Source of the DNA: Alteripontixanthobacter sp.
GTDB taxonomy: Bacteria; Pseudomonadota; Alphaproteobacteria; Sphingomonadales; Sphingomonadaceae
NCBI GenBank assembly: GCA_039968605.1
Contig: JBDVPM010000008.1
Coordinates: forward strand, 62,001 to 126,000
Length of the DNA stretch: 64,000 bases
Reading direction: 5' to 3'
Part shown: positions 54,936-63,790 of the stretch, piece by piece
Layout: the number at the start of each line of letters is the position of its first letter
Position numbering within the stretch: the stretch's first letter is position 1
Translations under genes and position numbers: made by a program
The notes under the pieces: generated by a model
Database searches by the model: none
What the model saw: only the letters and a program-made list of their open reading frames with translations
What the model was told of the DNA's origin: nothing

Positions 54936-57900
54936 TGCGTATCATCCGCCTCCTTGCCCTGTGGACCGCTTTCGCAATTTGCGCGGCGGCCATTTTCGTC
55001 TCGCAAACCCAGGCCGCCGAGAAATCGGTGAAGGTCAAACGGGATTACGAAGCCGCGGGCGTGATCGCTCCGCCGGCTCCGGTCAGCCAGACGGTCGAGC
55101 AGATGATGGCCAAGTCCGAAGGCTGCTATTCCTGCCACGTCCAGACCGACGCGCCGACCATGCATGAAAGCCCGGCCGTGCGGCTCGGCTGTATCGATTG
55201 CCATGGCGGCAATGTAAGCGTGATGGGCGATTCCAGCCTGCCGCACGATCATCCCGACTATGTCGCGGCGCGTGATGCGGCGCATGTTCTGCCCAGCTAT
55301 CCCGATGATTGGCATTTCCCCAGCAGCGCCAACCCCGAACGCAGCTATTCATTGCTGAACCGCGAAGACCCCGTCTTCGTCCGTTTCAACAATCCCAGCG
55401 ACTACCGCGTGGCGCGCGAGGCCTGCGGGGCCTGTCACATGCCGATTATCGAGGCATCGGAGCGGTCCATCATGGCCAGCGGCGCTATGCTGTGGGGCGG
55501 GGCGAGCTACAATAACGGTATCGTACCGTTCAAGAACTACATCTTCGGCGAAGCCTATACGCGCACCGGCGAGGCGGCCACGATCCAGAGCCCGGGCGAG
55601 CCTTATGGCACCATTACCGAAGAGCAACGGTCGCGCGGTGCCCTGGCCCAGCTCTATCCCCTGCCGACTTGGCAAGTTATCCCGCCGGGCGATATTTTCC
55701 GCGTGTTCGAACGCGGTGGCCGCAATGTTAACTCGCAATTCCCGGAAATCGGCCTGCCCAATATCGGCGGCAATATCCAGCGGCTGGAGGAGCCGGGCCG
55801 ACCCGATCTGAAACAGTCCAATCGCGGCATGGGCACCGGCCTGCGCGTGGCAATTCCGGTGCTGAACATCCACAAGACCCGGCTCAACGATCCCTTCACC
55901 TGGATGATGGGCACCAATGATCAGCCGGGCGACTACCGCCATTCGGGCTGCGCCAGTTGCCACGTGGTCTACGCCAATGACCGCGAGCCGCGCCACAGCC
56001 TGATTTACGCCAAATATGGCCGCGACGGGCAAACGCAGACGGTCGATCCGACGATCAATTCCAAGCTGCAAAAGGCACATGGCGGCGGGTATGGCGATGA
56101 TCACGGGAACGATCACGGGAACGACTATGGTTCGGCCAAGGCGATGGGTCACGGCGGCCTGAAGCAGCCCGGCGATCAGGGCGATGGTCACGGGAAGGTT
56201 CATGGGGATGCCGACAAGGGCGATTCCCAGAAAGAGAAGGGTCACCCTCTCCGGCACGTCTTCACCCGCGCAATTCCGACCGCGCAATGCATGAATTGCC
56301 ACATGCACCAGCCCAACATCTTCCTGAATTCCTACCTCGGTTACACCATGTGGGACTACGAATCCGACGCGCCGCTGATGTGGCCGAAGGAGCAGAAATA
56401 TCCCGACGCGGCCGAAGTGTTCGAAGTGCTGGACCGCAATCCGGAAGGCGCCGCGCCCAAGGGCAACTGGGCGGATCTCGATTTCCTGCGCAACGTCTAC
56501 GATCTCAACGAACAGGCCGAGCATACCCAATTCGCCGATTATCATGGCCATGGCTGGAATTTCCGCGGCATTTTCAAGCGCGACCGCGATGGTAATCTGC
56601 TGGACGAAGCGGGCGAGATCGTCGCTCCCGATGATCCGGAGAAATGGCGCAAGGAAGGCGAGGGCAAGTTCGTCGAACCGGGCATCAATCCGGGCAAGTC
56701 CGTCCATTTGATGTCGATCCATGCCGAAAAGGGCATGCAATGCGCCGATTGCCACTATGCGCAGGACAGCCACGGCAACGGGCTGATCTATGGCGAGGTG
56801 GCAAATGCGATCGAGATCGGCTGCAAGGATTGCCACGGGACCGCCGATGCCTATCCCACGCTGCGCACCAGCGGCCCGGCCGCGCCTCCCAAGGGGCACG
56901 ATCTGGCCCTGCTGCGCAACCCGAATGGCGAGCGCCGCTTCGAATGGACCGAGGATACGGGCGGGCGGCGCAAGCTGATCCAGCGCAGCATCATCGATCC
57001 CGACCTCGAATGGGAAGTCAGCCTGACCAGGGATAGCGTCGATCCCACTGCGCCCGGGTTCAACGCAAAATCGGCGCGGGCCAAGTTGATGAGCAAGGCC
57101 GGCGCCGAAACCGGCGGGTTCGAATTCGGCCCAGGTATCGCGCAGGAGGACCGCGCGCATCAGGATCCGGACATGGCCTGCTTCACCTGCCACCTCAGCT
57201 GGACCACCAGTTGCGGCGGGTGTCATTTGCCGATCGAGGCGAACTGGAAGACCAAGACACATAAATATGACGAGGAGACCACGCGGAACTTCGCCACTTA
57301 CAACCCGCAGGTCGCGCGCGACCAGATGTTCCAGCTGGGCAAGCATCAGACCACCAAGGGCAACCAGATCGCTCCGGTCCGCTCGACCAGTGCACTGGTG
57401 TTGAGCTCCACCAACATCAACCGCGAGCGGATTTACATTCAGCAGCCGCCGATCAGTGCGGCTGGCTTCTCCAGCCAGGCTTTCGCCCCGCATTTTCCGC
57501 ATACGGTGCGCAAGACGGAAACGAAGCAATGTTCCGATTGCCACCTGTCCGAAGCGGACGACAACAATGCGATCATGGCGCAGCTGCTGCTGCTGGGCAC
57601 GAATTACGTCAATTTCGTCGGCATGAATGCGTGGGTCGGGCTGGATAACGGATTCGAAGCGGTTCGCGTGACCGAGTGGGACGAGCCGCAGGCCGTCCTT
57701 GGCAGCTACCTGCATAAATACGCCTATCCGGACTATTACGATATGTTCGTGCGGACAGAAGATGGCGGTCAGGGGCGCGAGCTTAAGGACTGGATCAGGG
57801 GCCAGACCTTCGACGAGGATTTCGGCGGCGAAACCAAACCGTTCGAACAATTCGCCAATGTCCATGAAGGGACCAGCGATGGTGTGGGTTGCCTGCAAAT

Positions 57901-59068
57901 GCGCGGCGAATACATGTTCGTGGCCGAAGGCAAGGGCGGCTTCCGCGTTTACGATATCGCTGCGATTGCCAACAAAGGTTTCTCCGAACGCATCGTGACC
58001 GCGCCGTTCAGTGCGATGGGTCACGATACGCATGTCGCCTCGCCCAATGCGACCTGCATGGCACTGGCGACCAATCAGCCGATCAATCCGCTGCGCAACA
58101 CGGTCGAAATGCGCGAGCAGAACCAGGAACAGCCGTTCCTGCCGATCTATAATTACGCGGTCATCACCGATAGCGAGGAAGGCCTGATCCTCGTTGATAT
58201 CAACACGATGGCAGATGGCGAATTTCGCAACAACAAGCTGCGCCGCGCGGTGACATGGAATGATGGCAACGTGCTGGCCGGGGCGAACCACGTGACGCTG
58301 GCGGGCGAGATTGCCTATATAGCGGCGGATCGCGGACTGGTTGTGGTGGACCTGTCGGACCCGATGAACCCGCAGCTGGCTGCCGTGCGCGAGATGCCCG
58401 ATGCGCGGGCGAGCGCGATGCAGTTCCGCTATCTATGGGTTACGGATGCCGAGGGTGTGAAGCTGTTCGACGTGACGAATCTGCGCAATCCGGTCGCCGT
58501 GCCGGGCGGAACCGTCGCGCTGGCCGATGCGCGGCGGCTATATGTCGCGCGGACCTATGCCTATGTCGCCGCAGGTGCCGATGGGTTGGTGATCCTCGAC
58601 GTGAAACGTCCGGCTGCCCCGCAAATCTATATGCGCGAGACGCTGGGCGGACAGATGAACGATACGCAGGACGTGATCGTCGGCTCGACCAACGCCTCGC
58701 TCTTCGCCTATGTCGCGGATGGCCGTAACGGGATGAAAGTGCTGCAGCTGACCTCACCCGACAGCCAGCCCAACTTCTACGGCTTCAGCCCTGCGCCCAA
58801 GCCCGAGCTGATCGCGTTTGCACGGACCAAGGGCCGGGCGATGTCGATGTCGAAGGGACTGGACCGGGATCGGGCGGTGGACGAAACAGGCGGCCAGATC
58901 GCCATCTTCGGCCGCCTCGGCTCCCGCCCGTTCAACCGCAGCGAGATGGAGCAACTGTTCCTGACCGATGGCGGCGTACCGTGGAAAGTCAGCGACGAGC
59001 CCGATATGGGCAGCTGGGTCGCCGTACCGGGCGGCGGCGGCGGACGAGGGGCCGCAATGCAGCGGTGA
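54935..59068 (+). CDS. Decaheme cytochrome with C-terminal LVIVD propeller
   Basis: 1377 aa with a signal peptide ending near residue 27. Ten CXXCH sites: 64-68, 86-90, 164-168, 339-343, 452-456, 603-607, 630-634, 749-753, 760-764 and 866-870. Between the fourth and fifth lies an Asp/His/Gly-rich segment (about 384-430) that could bind metal. Residues about 960-1290 form LVIVD-type propeller repeats (GFRVYDIAAIANKG, GLVVVDLSDPMNPQLAAV, GLVILDVKRPAAPQIYM). Large exported electron-transfer protein; the propeller may be a substrate or cell-surface docking face. Last of the operon's cytochrome set, overlapping the barrel gene by one base. Confidence 0.88.
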   Translation: MRIIRLLALWTAFAICAAAIFVSQTQAAEKSVKVKRDYEAAGVIAPPAPVSQTVEQMMAKSEGCYSCHVQTDAPTMHESPAVRLGCIDCHGGNVSVMGDSSLPHDHPDYVAARDAAHVLPSYPDDWHFPSSANPERSYSLLNREDPVFVRFNNPSDYRVAREACGACHMPIIEASERSIMASGAMLWGGASYNNGIVPFKNYIFGEAYTRTGEAATIQSPGEPYGTITEEQRSRGALAQLYPLPTWQVIPPGDIFRVFERGGRNVNSQFPEIGLPNIGGNIQRLEEPGRPDLKQSNRGMGTGLRVAIPVLNIHKTRLNDPFTWMMGTNDQPGDYRHSGCASCHVVYANDREPRHSLIYAKYGRDGQTQTVDPTINSKLQKAHGGGYGDDHGNDHGNDYGSAKAMGHGGLKQPGDQGDGHGKVHGDADKGDSQKEKGHPLRHVFTRAIPTAQCMNCHMHQPNIFLNSYLGYTMWDYESDAPLMWPKEQKYPDAAEVFEVLDRNPEGAAPKGNWADLDFLRNVYDLNEQAEHTQFADYHGHGWNFRGIFKRDRDGNLLDEAGEIVAPDDPEKWRKEGEGKFVEPGINPGKSVHLMSIHAEKGMQCADCHYAQDSHGNGLIYGEVANAIEIGCKDCHGTADAYPTLRTSGPAAPPKGHDLALLRNPNGERRFEWTEDTGGRRKLIQRSIIDPDLEWEVSLTRDSVDPTAPGFNAKSARAKLMSKAGAETGGFEFGPGIAQEDRAHQDPDMACFTCHLSWTTSCGGCHLPIEANWKTKTHKYDEETTRNFATYNPQVARDQMFQLGKHQTTKGNQIAPVRSTSALVLSSTNINRERIYIQQPPISAAGFSSQAFAPHFPHTVRKTETKQCSDCHLSEADDNNAIMAQLLLLGTNYVNFVGMNAWVGLDNGFEAVRVTEWDEPQAVLGSYLHKYAYPDYYDMFVRTEDGGQGRELKDWIRGQTFDEDFGGETKPFEQFANVHEGTSDGVGCLQMRGEYMFVAEGKGGFRVYDIAAIANKGFSERIVTAPFSAMGHDTHVASPNATCMALATNQPINPLRNTVEMREQNQEQPFLPIYNYAVITDSEEGLILVDINTMADGEFRNNKLRRAVTWNDGNVLAGANHVTLAGEIAYIAADRGLVVVDLSDPMNPQLAAVREMPDARASAMQFRYLWVTDAEGVKLFDVTNLRNPVAVPGGTVALADARRLYVARTYAYVAAGADGLVILDVKRPAAPQIYMRETLGGQMNDTQDVIVGSTNASLFAYVADGRNGMKVLQLTSPDSQPNFYGFSPAPKPELIAFARTKGRAMSMSKGLDRDRAVDETGGQIAIFGRLGSRPFNRSEMEQLFLTDGGVPWKVSDEPDMGSWVAVPGGGGGRGAAMQR

Positions 59069-59125
59069 GAGGGCATTTGTGCCCGTTCAGTGATCAAACT
59101 TCACCGTTCAGGCATCGTTACCTAC

Positions 59126-60112
59126 ATGAAAATCCTTGCAGCTATCGCGCTCGCCGCAGCATCCGCATTCGCCCCGTTTGCAGCCAGCGCTGCGCCAGCC
59201 GATATTCCGCCCGCGCTTGTCGTCCATCTTGATTCGGAAACAGAGCGGGTTGAGGATTTCGAATGGATGCGCGGCGCTTTCCCCGACGCGAGCGAGGAGG
59301 AACAGGCGGATTACGAGGCGATCAAGGCGTGGTTAGACCAGTGCCATGACCGCGACCGTGAGGAGATGAAGGCGCGGCTTGCAGCGATGGGCATCGCCGA
59401 TCCAGCTCTTGAAGTGGGCGCCTATGCGGCCAGAACCTGCGGGCCGCTCGTGCCGTCAATCGACCATACCAGCTTCGATAATTACGCCGACCTCGAAGCG
59501 CATCTGGCAAGCACGCGCCCAATTTTTGACGCCATGCTGGCAACAGCCGATTTGTCTGGACGCATCGGTGGACCGGCGAGTGACGAATTGGGTGAGTTGC
59601 TGAAGCATCGCATTATCAGGGAGCAAATTTATCGCTTCGCTTATTCATGGCTATCGCGCGGTGAAAAGGCTGCGCGGATTCCTGATATGACATTGACGCA
59701 GCGCATCGTGTTCGCCGCGCTCTTGAGGCACGAACTCACCCAAGTGGATGCGGCCAACACAGCTTGGTTGAAGGACATCGTCGAAGAGAGCGGTTGGCCG
59801 ACTATCTCGGCTGTCGGTAAGAAAGCGTCGTCCAGTGCATGGTTGCTCGTCCAGCATGCCGACCACGATCCAGCGTTTCAGCTAGAGATTCTTCGGATGC
59901 TCGAACCACTCGCCGAACAGGGCGAGGTGTCGCGGAGGAATTACGCCTATCTGTATGACCGGGTGACGCTGAAACTCGAAGGCAAGCAGCGCTACGCCAC
60001 GCAAATGTGGTGCGTCGATGGGATGATGGAGCCGCGGCCACTGGAAGACCCAGCGCGGATCGATGAATTGCGCACTTATGCCGATTTGGAGCCCCTCAGC
60101 GAGTATCAGTAG
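59126..60112 (+). CDS. Exported DUF6624-type protein
   Basis: 328 aa from ATG 59126 (GTG 59090 possible). Signal peptide ILAAIALAAASAFAPFAASA. The C-terminal stretch WLLVQHADHDPAFQLEILRM and NYAYLYDRVTLKLEGKQRYA (about 250-310) carries the motifs of the DUF6624 family, whose role is unknown. It follows the decaheme gene by 57 bp and is probably the end of that operon, pointing toward the convergent - strand set. Confidence 0.6.
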   Translation: MKILAAIALAAASAFAPFAASAAPADIPPALVVHLDSETERVEDFEWMRGAFPDASEEEQADYEAIKAWLDQCHDRDREEMKARLAAMGIADPALEVGAYAARTCGPLVPSIDHTSFDNYADLEAHLASTRPIFDAMLATADLSGRIGGPASDELGELLKHRIIREQIYRFAYSWLSRGEKAARIPDMTLTQRIVFAALLRHELTQVDAANTAWLKDIVEESGWPTISAVGKKASSSAWLLVQHADHDPAFQLEILRMLEPLAEQGEVSRRNYAYLYDRVTLKLEGKQRYATQMWCVDGMMEPRPLEDPARIDELRTYADLEPLSEYQ

Positions 60113-60146
60113 TATTTTGGCGATTGCTAGCGCTGCGGTGAACCAC

Positions 60147-61043
60147 TCAGCCCTGGCGCTTCTCTTCCAGCATCTCGTGGATCATGGGCTGGAGCGGGGG
60201 ATCGTATTTTGCCAGCACGTCCCAATCGCTGGTTTTTTCGTAATGGGTCAGCAGGTCGGTGCCGTTCCAGCGATGCAATGCGTAAGTCGCCGGCTCGGTG
60301 GTGATCAGCTCGCGTCCATCCGCATTGTCATCCGAAATCGGGCGCAAATCCATCGCCACAAGCGGGGCGACCGAGGCTGTTACGCCCATATTCACGCCGC
60401 GAAATGTGGTGTTGATCGGGCGGTGCAAATGGCCGCAATGGATGCCCACGATATTGTCATGCCCGGCAATCGCATCGGCGAAACGGGTGATCCAGGGTTC
60501 CTCGGGTGCCGGATCCATCCAGCCGATGCCGGAAACGACGGGCGGGTGGTGCATGAAGATCAGCACCGCCTTGTCCTTATGTTCGGACAGTTCGTTTTTC
60601 AGCCAAGCCGCGCGGGTTTCGCAAAATGCGCCGCCATGCCGGCCAGGTTCCAGCGTATCGAGGCACATGATGCGCAGGTTCGATCCTGCCTCCACACCAT
60701 ATTGAATATAGCCATAGCCATCGGCATCCAGATCGTGATGCGGCGTATCGGGGAACGCGTGGAGTAACCCCTCTCGGCTATCGTGGTTGCCCACCATTGG
60801 CAGCAGTGGGAAGGGTAGGTCGGCCAGGAGGGCTGCGGTTTTCTCGAAGCTTTCCTTGTCGCCGTGATCGGTCAGATCGCCCGAAAGCACCATGAAATCG
60901 GGCACGTTGGGCGCGGTGGTGATCCGGTCGATCGTCTCGCGGAAGCGGATACGGTTGAGTTCTTCTGGCTTCGCATCGGGATCGAAGCCAATGTGGATAT
61001 CGGTGATTTGCGCGACCAGTTTTATGGTATCGTTATTTGCCAT
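60147..61043 (-). CDS. Metallophosphoesterase (cAMP phosphodiesterase-like)
   Basis: 298 aa from ATG 61043; the frame to 61217 overlaps the upstream cytochrome gene. Dimetal motifs in order: ITDIHIG, LSGDLTDHGD, MVGNHDSR, FMHHPPV and GIHCGHLHRP, the class III cyclic nucleotide phosphodiesterase (CpdA/GpdQ) pattern. Could hydrolyse cAMP or other phosphodiesters. Starts seven bases after the FHA-cytochrome gene. With the cyclase 12 kb away this might close a cAMP loop, but that is conjecture. Confidence 0.88.
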   Translation of the reverse strand: MANNDTIKLVAQITDIHIGFDPDAKPEELNRIRFRETIDRITTAPNVPDFMVLSGDLTDHGDKESFEKTAALLADLPFPLLPMVGNHDSREGLLHAFPDTPHHDLDADGYGYIQYGVEAGSNLRIMCLDTLEPGRHGGAFCETRAAWLKNELSEHKDKAVLIFMHHPPVVSGIGWMDPAPEEPWITRFADAIAGHDNIVGIHCGHLHRPINTTFRGVNMGVTASVAPLVAMDLRPISDDNADGRELITTEPATYALHRWNGTDLLTHYEKTSDWDVLAKYDPPLQPMIHEMLEEKRQG

Positions 61044-61050
61044 CCGCGTG

Positions 61051-62919
61051 TCAGCCTGCCTCGCGACCCAACCGAGCAACTCGGTCGGCGTCCCCCCTGT
61101 TGTGGTCGCGATCATGCGGCATGTCGGGAGTGCCCGAGCCGTTATCGCCCCGTGGATGATAAGAATGGCACATCGCGCAAGAGGAAGGAACCTCATCCGC
61201 CGAGCGATCCCCTGCAACGGAACTGACCGGGGTCAGCGGGGCCTTCACCCCGCGCGCTTCGCCATAGGGCCACGCCAGCGCGGCCTGCACGCCCAGCGCA
61301 TCGTCGCCGACATGGCAATCTCGGCAGACTGCTATGCCGGGCATCAGCAGATCGGCCGAAGCGTTGGACGTGTCTGCCGCGTGGCAGCTGGTACAATCTT
61401 CTTCCAGATGATCCGTGTGAGTGAAATATCCGCCGGTGAAATAGCGGTCCTGATCGCGCACCGGCATCACGTCCGGCCGGCCCCCGCTGGTGGTGGGGAT
61501 ATGACAATCGCCGCAAACACCGCCCGGCATCAATGCGCGGGTGATGGCGGTATAGTTGCGCACCGGCGCGCCGAAATTCTGATAATAGAGCCCGCCGCGG
61601 GCATATTGGCCGGGGCGGGTGCGCCCTGCCACCGGCGCGCGGCCAGAAGGTCTCCCGAAACTGGCCAATTCGCGCCGCAAGGTAGCCACGCTGCCATGCG
61701 ATAGCGAGCCTCCGCCGGGGACCACCAGGCTGTGACACGCTTCGCAATCCTCTTCCATGTTCACATCGAGGAAGGTGCGTTTGTCACCAGTGAGCGTGTG
61801 ACAATCGGCACACACCAGCGCCTCACCGTAACCGGCCTTTGCGCCCAGCCTCGAGGCCATCTGCGCCACGCCGCCGCGTTCGTCCATATGTAGACCGTGC
61901 GGGAATTTAAGCCCGGTATATTCGCGCGGATTTTCGTCCAGCGAAAGCCGCGTCATGCTGTCCTCGCCCGGTCCGGTAAACAGCACCGCCTTGAATTGCG
62001 GGTGCGAATCTTCAAAATTGCCGGCATTGGCAAATTCGGTGTCGGTCAGATGGGCATCCATCCCGTCATGGCATTCGGCGCAGAATTGCTGGCTGGTGAT
62101 TTCCAGGCGCGGGGCGGCCTCATGTTCGGAATGGCACATGGTGCAGCTGCCAGGGCCTTCCTTGCCGAAGGTTTCGGCGACCGACCACAGCAGGTCTTCG
62201 CCCCAATCCATCGGCCCGGTGCTGGCGACTTGCCGCGATATGTCGGCGTGATCCATGATTTCCGTGTGGCACGATTTGCAGGTGGCATCCTGGACGGACA
62301 CGAAAGCATCGACGTGACACGCCTCGCAATTATCTTCCAGATCGTGATGCGCCACGCTCAGCGCGCCGCTGGACCAGCTGGCATCCAACATCACCGCGCC
62401 CTGAGTGTCGATATCGGGATCGGTGATCTTGTCGCGAGTGAGGTGAGAGAAAACGGGGATCGTCAGGAACGCTATCAGGATTGCGGCCAGAGCGCCCCAC
62501 GCCATCACGCGCTTGCTGGGCAGGGCAGAGGCGAGGGCGAAACCGCGCAGCACGTCGCCCGCACCTTCGGCCTGAGCCGCCTGCGCCACGGTGATCATCA
62601 CCGGGGAATCGCCATCCTGCGACAATGTCAGGCGGAAGCTGCCAAAGCCAAGCTCCGCGCCTTGACGCGGATCGATCATTGCATCCTGCGTGACCTTGCC
62701 GTTCAGCGTAAAGCCCAGCTTGCTGGCTGCCGCGACATGGACCTGCCCGCCATCGGCTGCTTCTATCGTGGCGTGGTGCTGCTCCACCGCCAGGTCGGCC
62801 AGATGCAGTTCGTTTTCCGAAGCGCGGCCGATCCGCAGGCTGGTTTCGGCAACCTCGCGCTCGCGCACGATATCGGTGCCGTCGACCTTGCGCTGGATAG
62901 TGCGGATGAGGAAAGTCAT
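61051..62919 (-). CDS. FHA domain - membrane helix - decaheme cytochrome c fusion
   Basis: 622 aa from ATG 62919 (GAGG upstream). Residues about 20-100 are an FHA domain, LRIGRASENELHLADLAVEQ and the HHATI ending of the phosphothreonine-binding core. A single helix at about 139-158 leads to a periplasmic region with ten CXXCH sites (198, 214, 259, 280, 370, 392, 469, 509, 532, 581; start positions). Domain order predicts the FHA domain in the cytoplasm and the hemes outside, so signalling and electron transfer meet in one protein. Preceded by a diheme cytochrome b and a ferredoxin gene in the same operon. Confidence 0.88.
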   Translation of the reverse strand: MTFLIRTIQRKVDGTDIVREREVAETSLRIGRASENELHLADLAVEQHHATIEAADGGQVHVAAASKLGFTLNGKVTQDAMIDPRQGAELGFGSFRLTLSQDGDSPVMITVAQAAQAEGAGDVLRGFALASALPSKRVMAWGALAAILIAFLTIPVFSHLTRDKITDPDIDTQGAVMLDASWSSGALSVAHHDLEDNCEACHVDAFVSVQDATCKSCHTEIMDHADISRQVASTGPMDWGEDLLWSVAETFGKEGPGSCTMCHSEHEAAPRLEITSQQFCAECHDGMDAHLTDTEFANAGNFEDSHPQFKAVLFTGPGEDSMTRLSLDENPREYTGLKFPHGLHMDERGGVAQMASRLGAKAGYGEALVCADCHTLTGDKRTFLDVNMEEDCEACHSLVVPGGGSLSHGSVATLRRELASFGRPSGRAPVAGRTRPGQYARGGLYYQNFGAPVRNYTAITRALMPGGVCGDCHIPTTSGGRPDVMPVRDQDRYFTGGYFTHTDHLEEDCTSCHAADTSNASADLLMPGIAVCRDCHVGDDALGVQAALAWPYGEARGVKAPLTPVSSVAGDRSADEVPSSCAMCHSYHPRGDNGSGTPDMPHDRDHNRGDADRVARLGREAG

Positions 62920-62929
62920 GTCTGCTGCC

Positions 62930-63790
62930 TCACCAATAGTAGAACACGCTAACGACATGGGCGATCAGCGCCGCGATCAGCGCGATCGTTGCCGGGATAT
63001 GGATGAACAGCCACACTTCCAACAGCGCCTTGTAGCGCATGTGGCGGCGGACCTGGCCGAGCTGTTCCTTGCGCCGTTCCAGCAGACCGCGCACCTTGGC
63101 GATCGCCTCTTCGTCGCCATAGCCCTCGAACCGCTTGAGCGCCTTGGAAGTCCTGCAATTGGGGATCCGTCCGGCAAGGCGCGACATCAGGCCGACCTTG
63201 AACACGTCCTGGTCCAGCGCGGCGATCACCAGATCGCTTTCTTCCCGGCCCAGCGGCTGCGCGGCGCTTTCCAACTGGCGGTCCAACGCGCCGAGCGATT
63301 CCACCATCTGTCCGCGCGTCATCTCGTTGCGATTATTGGAAAGTGGCGTGGGCAGGCGTGAATATACGATGATGCCGTAAATACCCGACAGGATCACCAG
63401 CATCATCAGCGCATAGGCCAGCGTATGGACATTCCAGCCTAGCTGGAAACCGGTATGCAGCGTGCCGATGATAATCAGCGCGAGCCCGAGATAGACATGG
63501 GCGGAGGTCCACGCCTTCAGGCTCCACCGCCCTTCGGTCATCGCGCGTTTGCGAATGCCGAGCAGCGACAGCCACAGGATGAGCAGCACGCCCACCGTGC
63601 CCAGTAAATAACCGTACCAGGTCCCGCCATTATGGCGCGGCTCGACATCGATCAACGCGTAACCGACTGCGAAGGCAATCGAAACCAGCAAGGCAATCCA
63701 GAGATAGCGAAACCGTTTATGGGTGAGAAAGCTCTCATGATCGGCATCGCGCCGGGCATCGCCCTTACCCGTATCGGCAACCGAGGCCAT
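62930..63790 (-). CDS. Diheme membrane cytochrome b
   Basis: 286 aa. Five predicted helices (about 28-48, 58-79, 95-116, 121-143, 258-285). His98 and His112 in one helix and His264 and His278 in another are each spaced by 14 residues, the standard four-ligand pattern for two b-hemes. The segment between helices 4 and 5 (145-255) is polar and charged, probably cytoplasmic. Likely moves electrons between the quinone pool and the decaheme or ferredoxin partner. Overlaps the upstream ferredoxin stop by one base (TGATG). Confidence 0.8.
   Translation of the reverse strand: MASVADTGKGDARRDADHESFLTHKRFRYLWIALLVSIAFAVGYALIDVEPRHNGGTWYGYLLGTVGVLLILWLSLLGIRKRAMTEGRWSLKAWTSAHVYLGLALIIIGTLHTGFQLGWNVHTLAYALMMLVILSGIYGIIVYSRLPTPLSNNRNEMTRGQMVESLGALDRQLESAAQPLGREESDLVIAALDQDVFKVGLMSRLAGRIPNCRTSKALKRFEGYGDEEAIAKVRGLLERRKEQLGQVRRHMRYKALLEVWLFIHIPATIALIAALIAHVVSVFYYW

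Noticed and set aside
55349-58291. 980-aa open frame on the - strand
   Set aside because: Antisense to the decaheme gene, whose frame carries ten CXXCH sites; the opposite frame has no domain and arises from GC-rich codon bias.
59071-59084. GGGCA-TTTG-TGCCC hairpin as terminator of the cytochrome operon
   Set aside because: Five-bp stem without a T-run; too weak, and the downstream gene is close enough to be co-transcribed.
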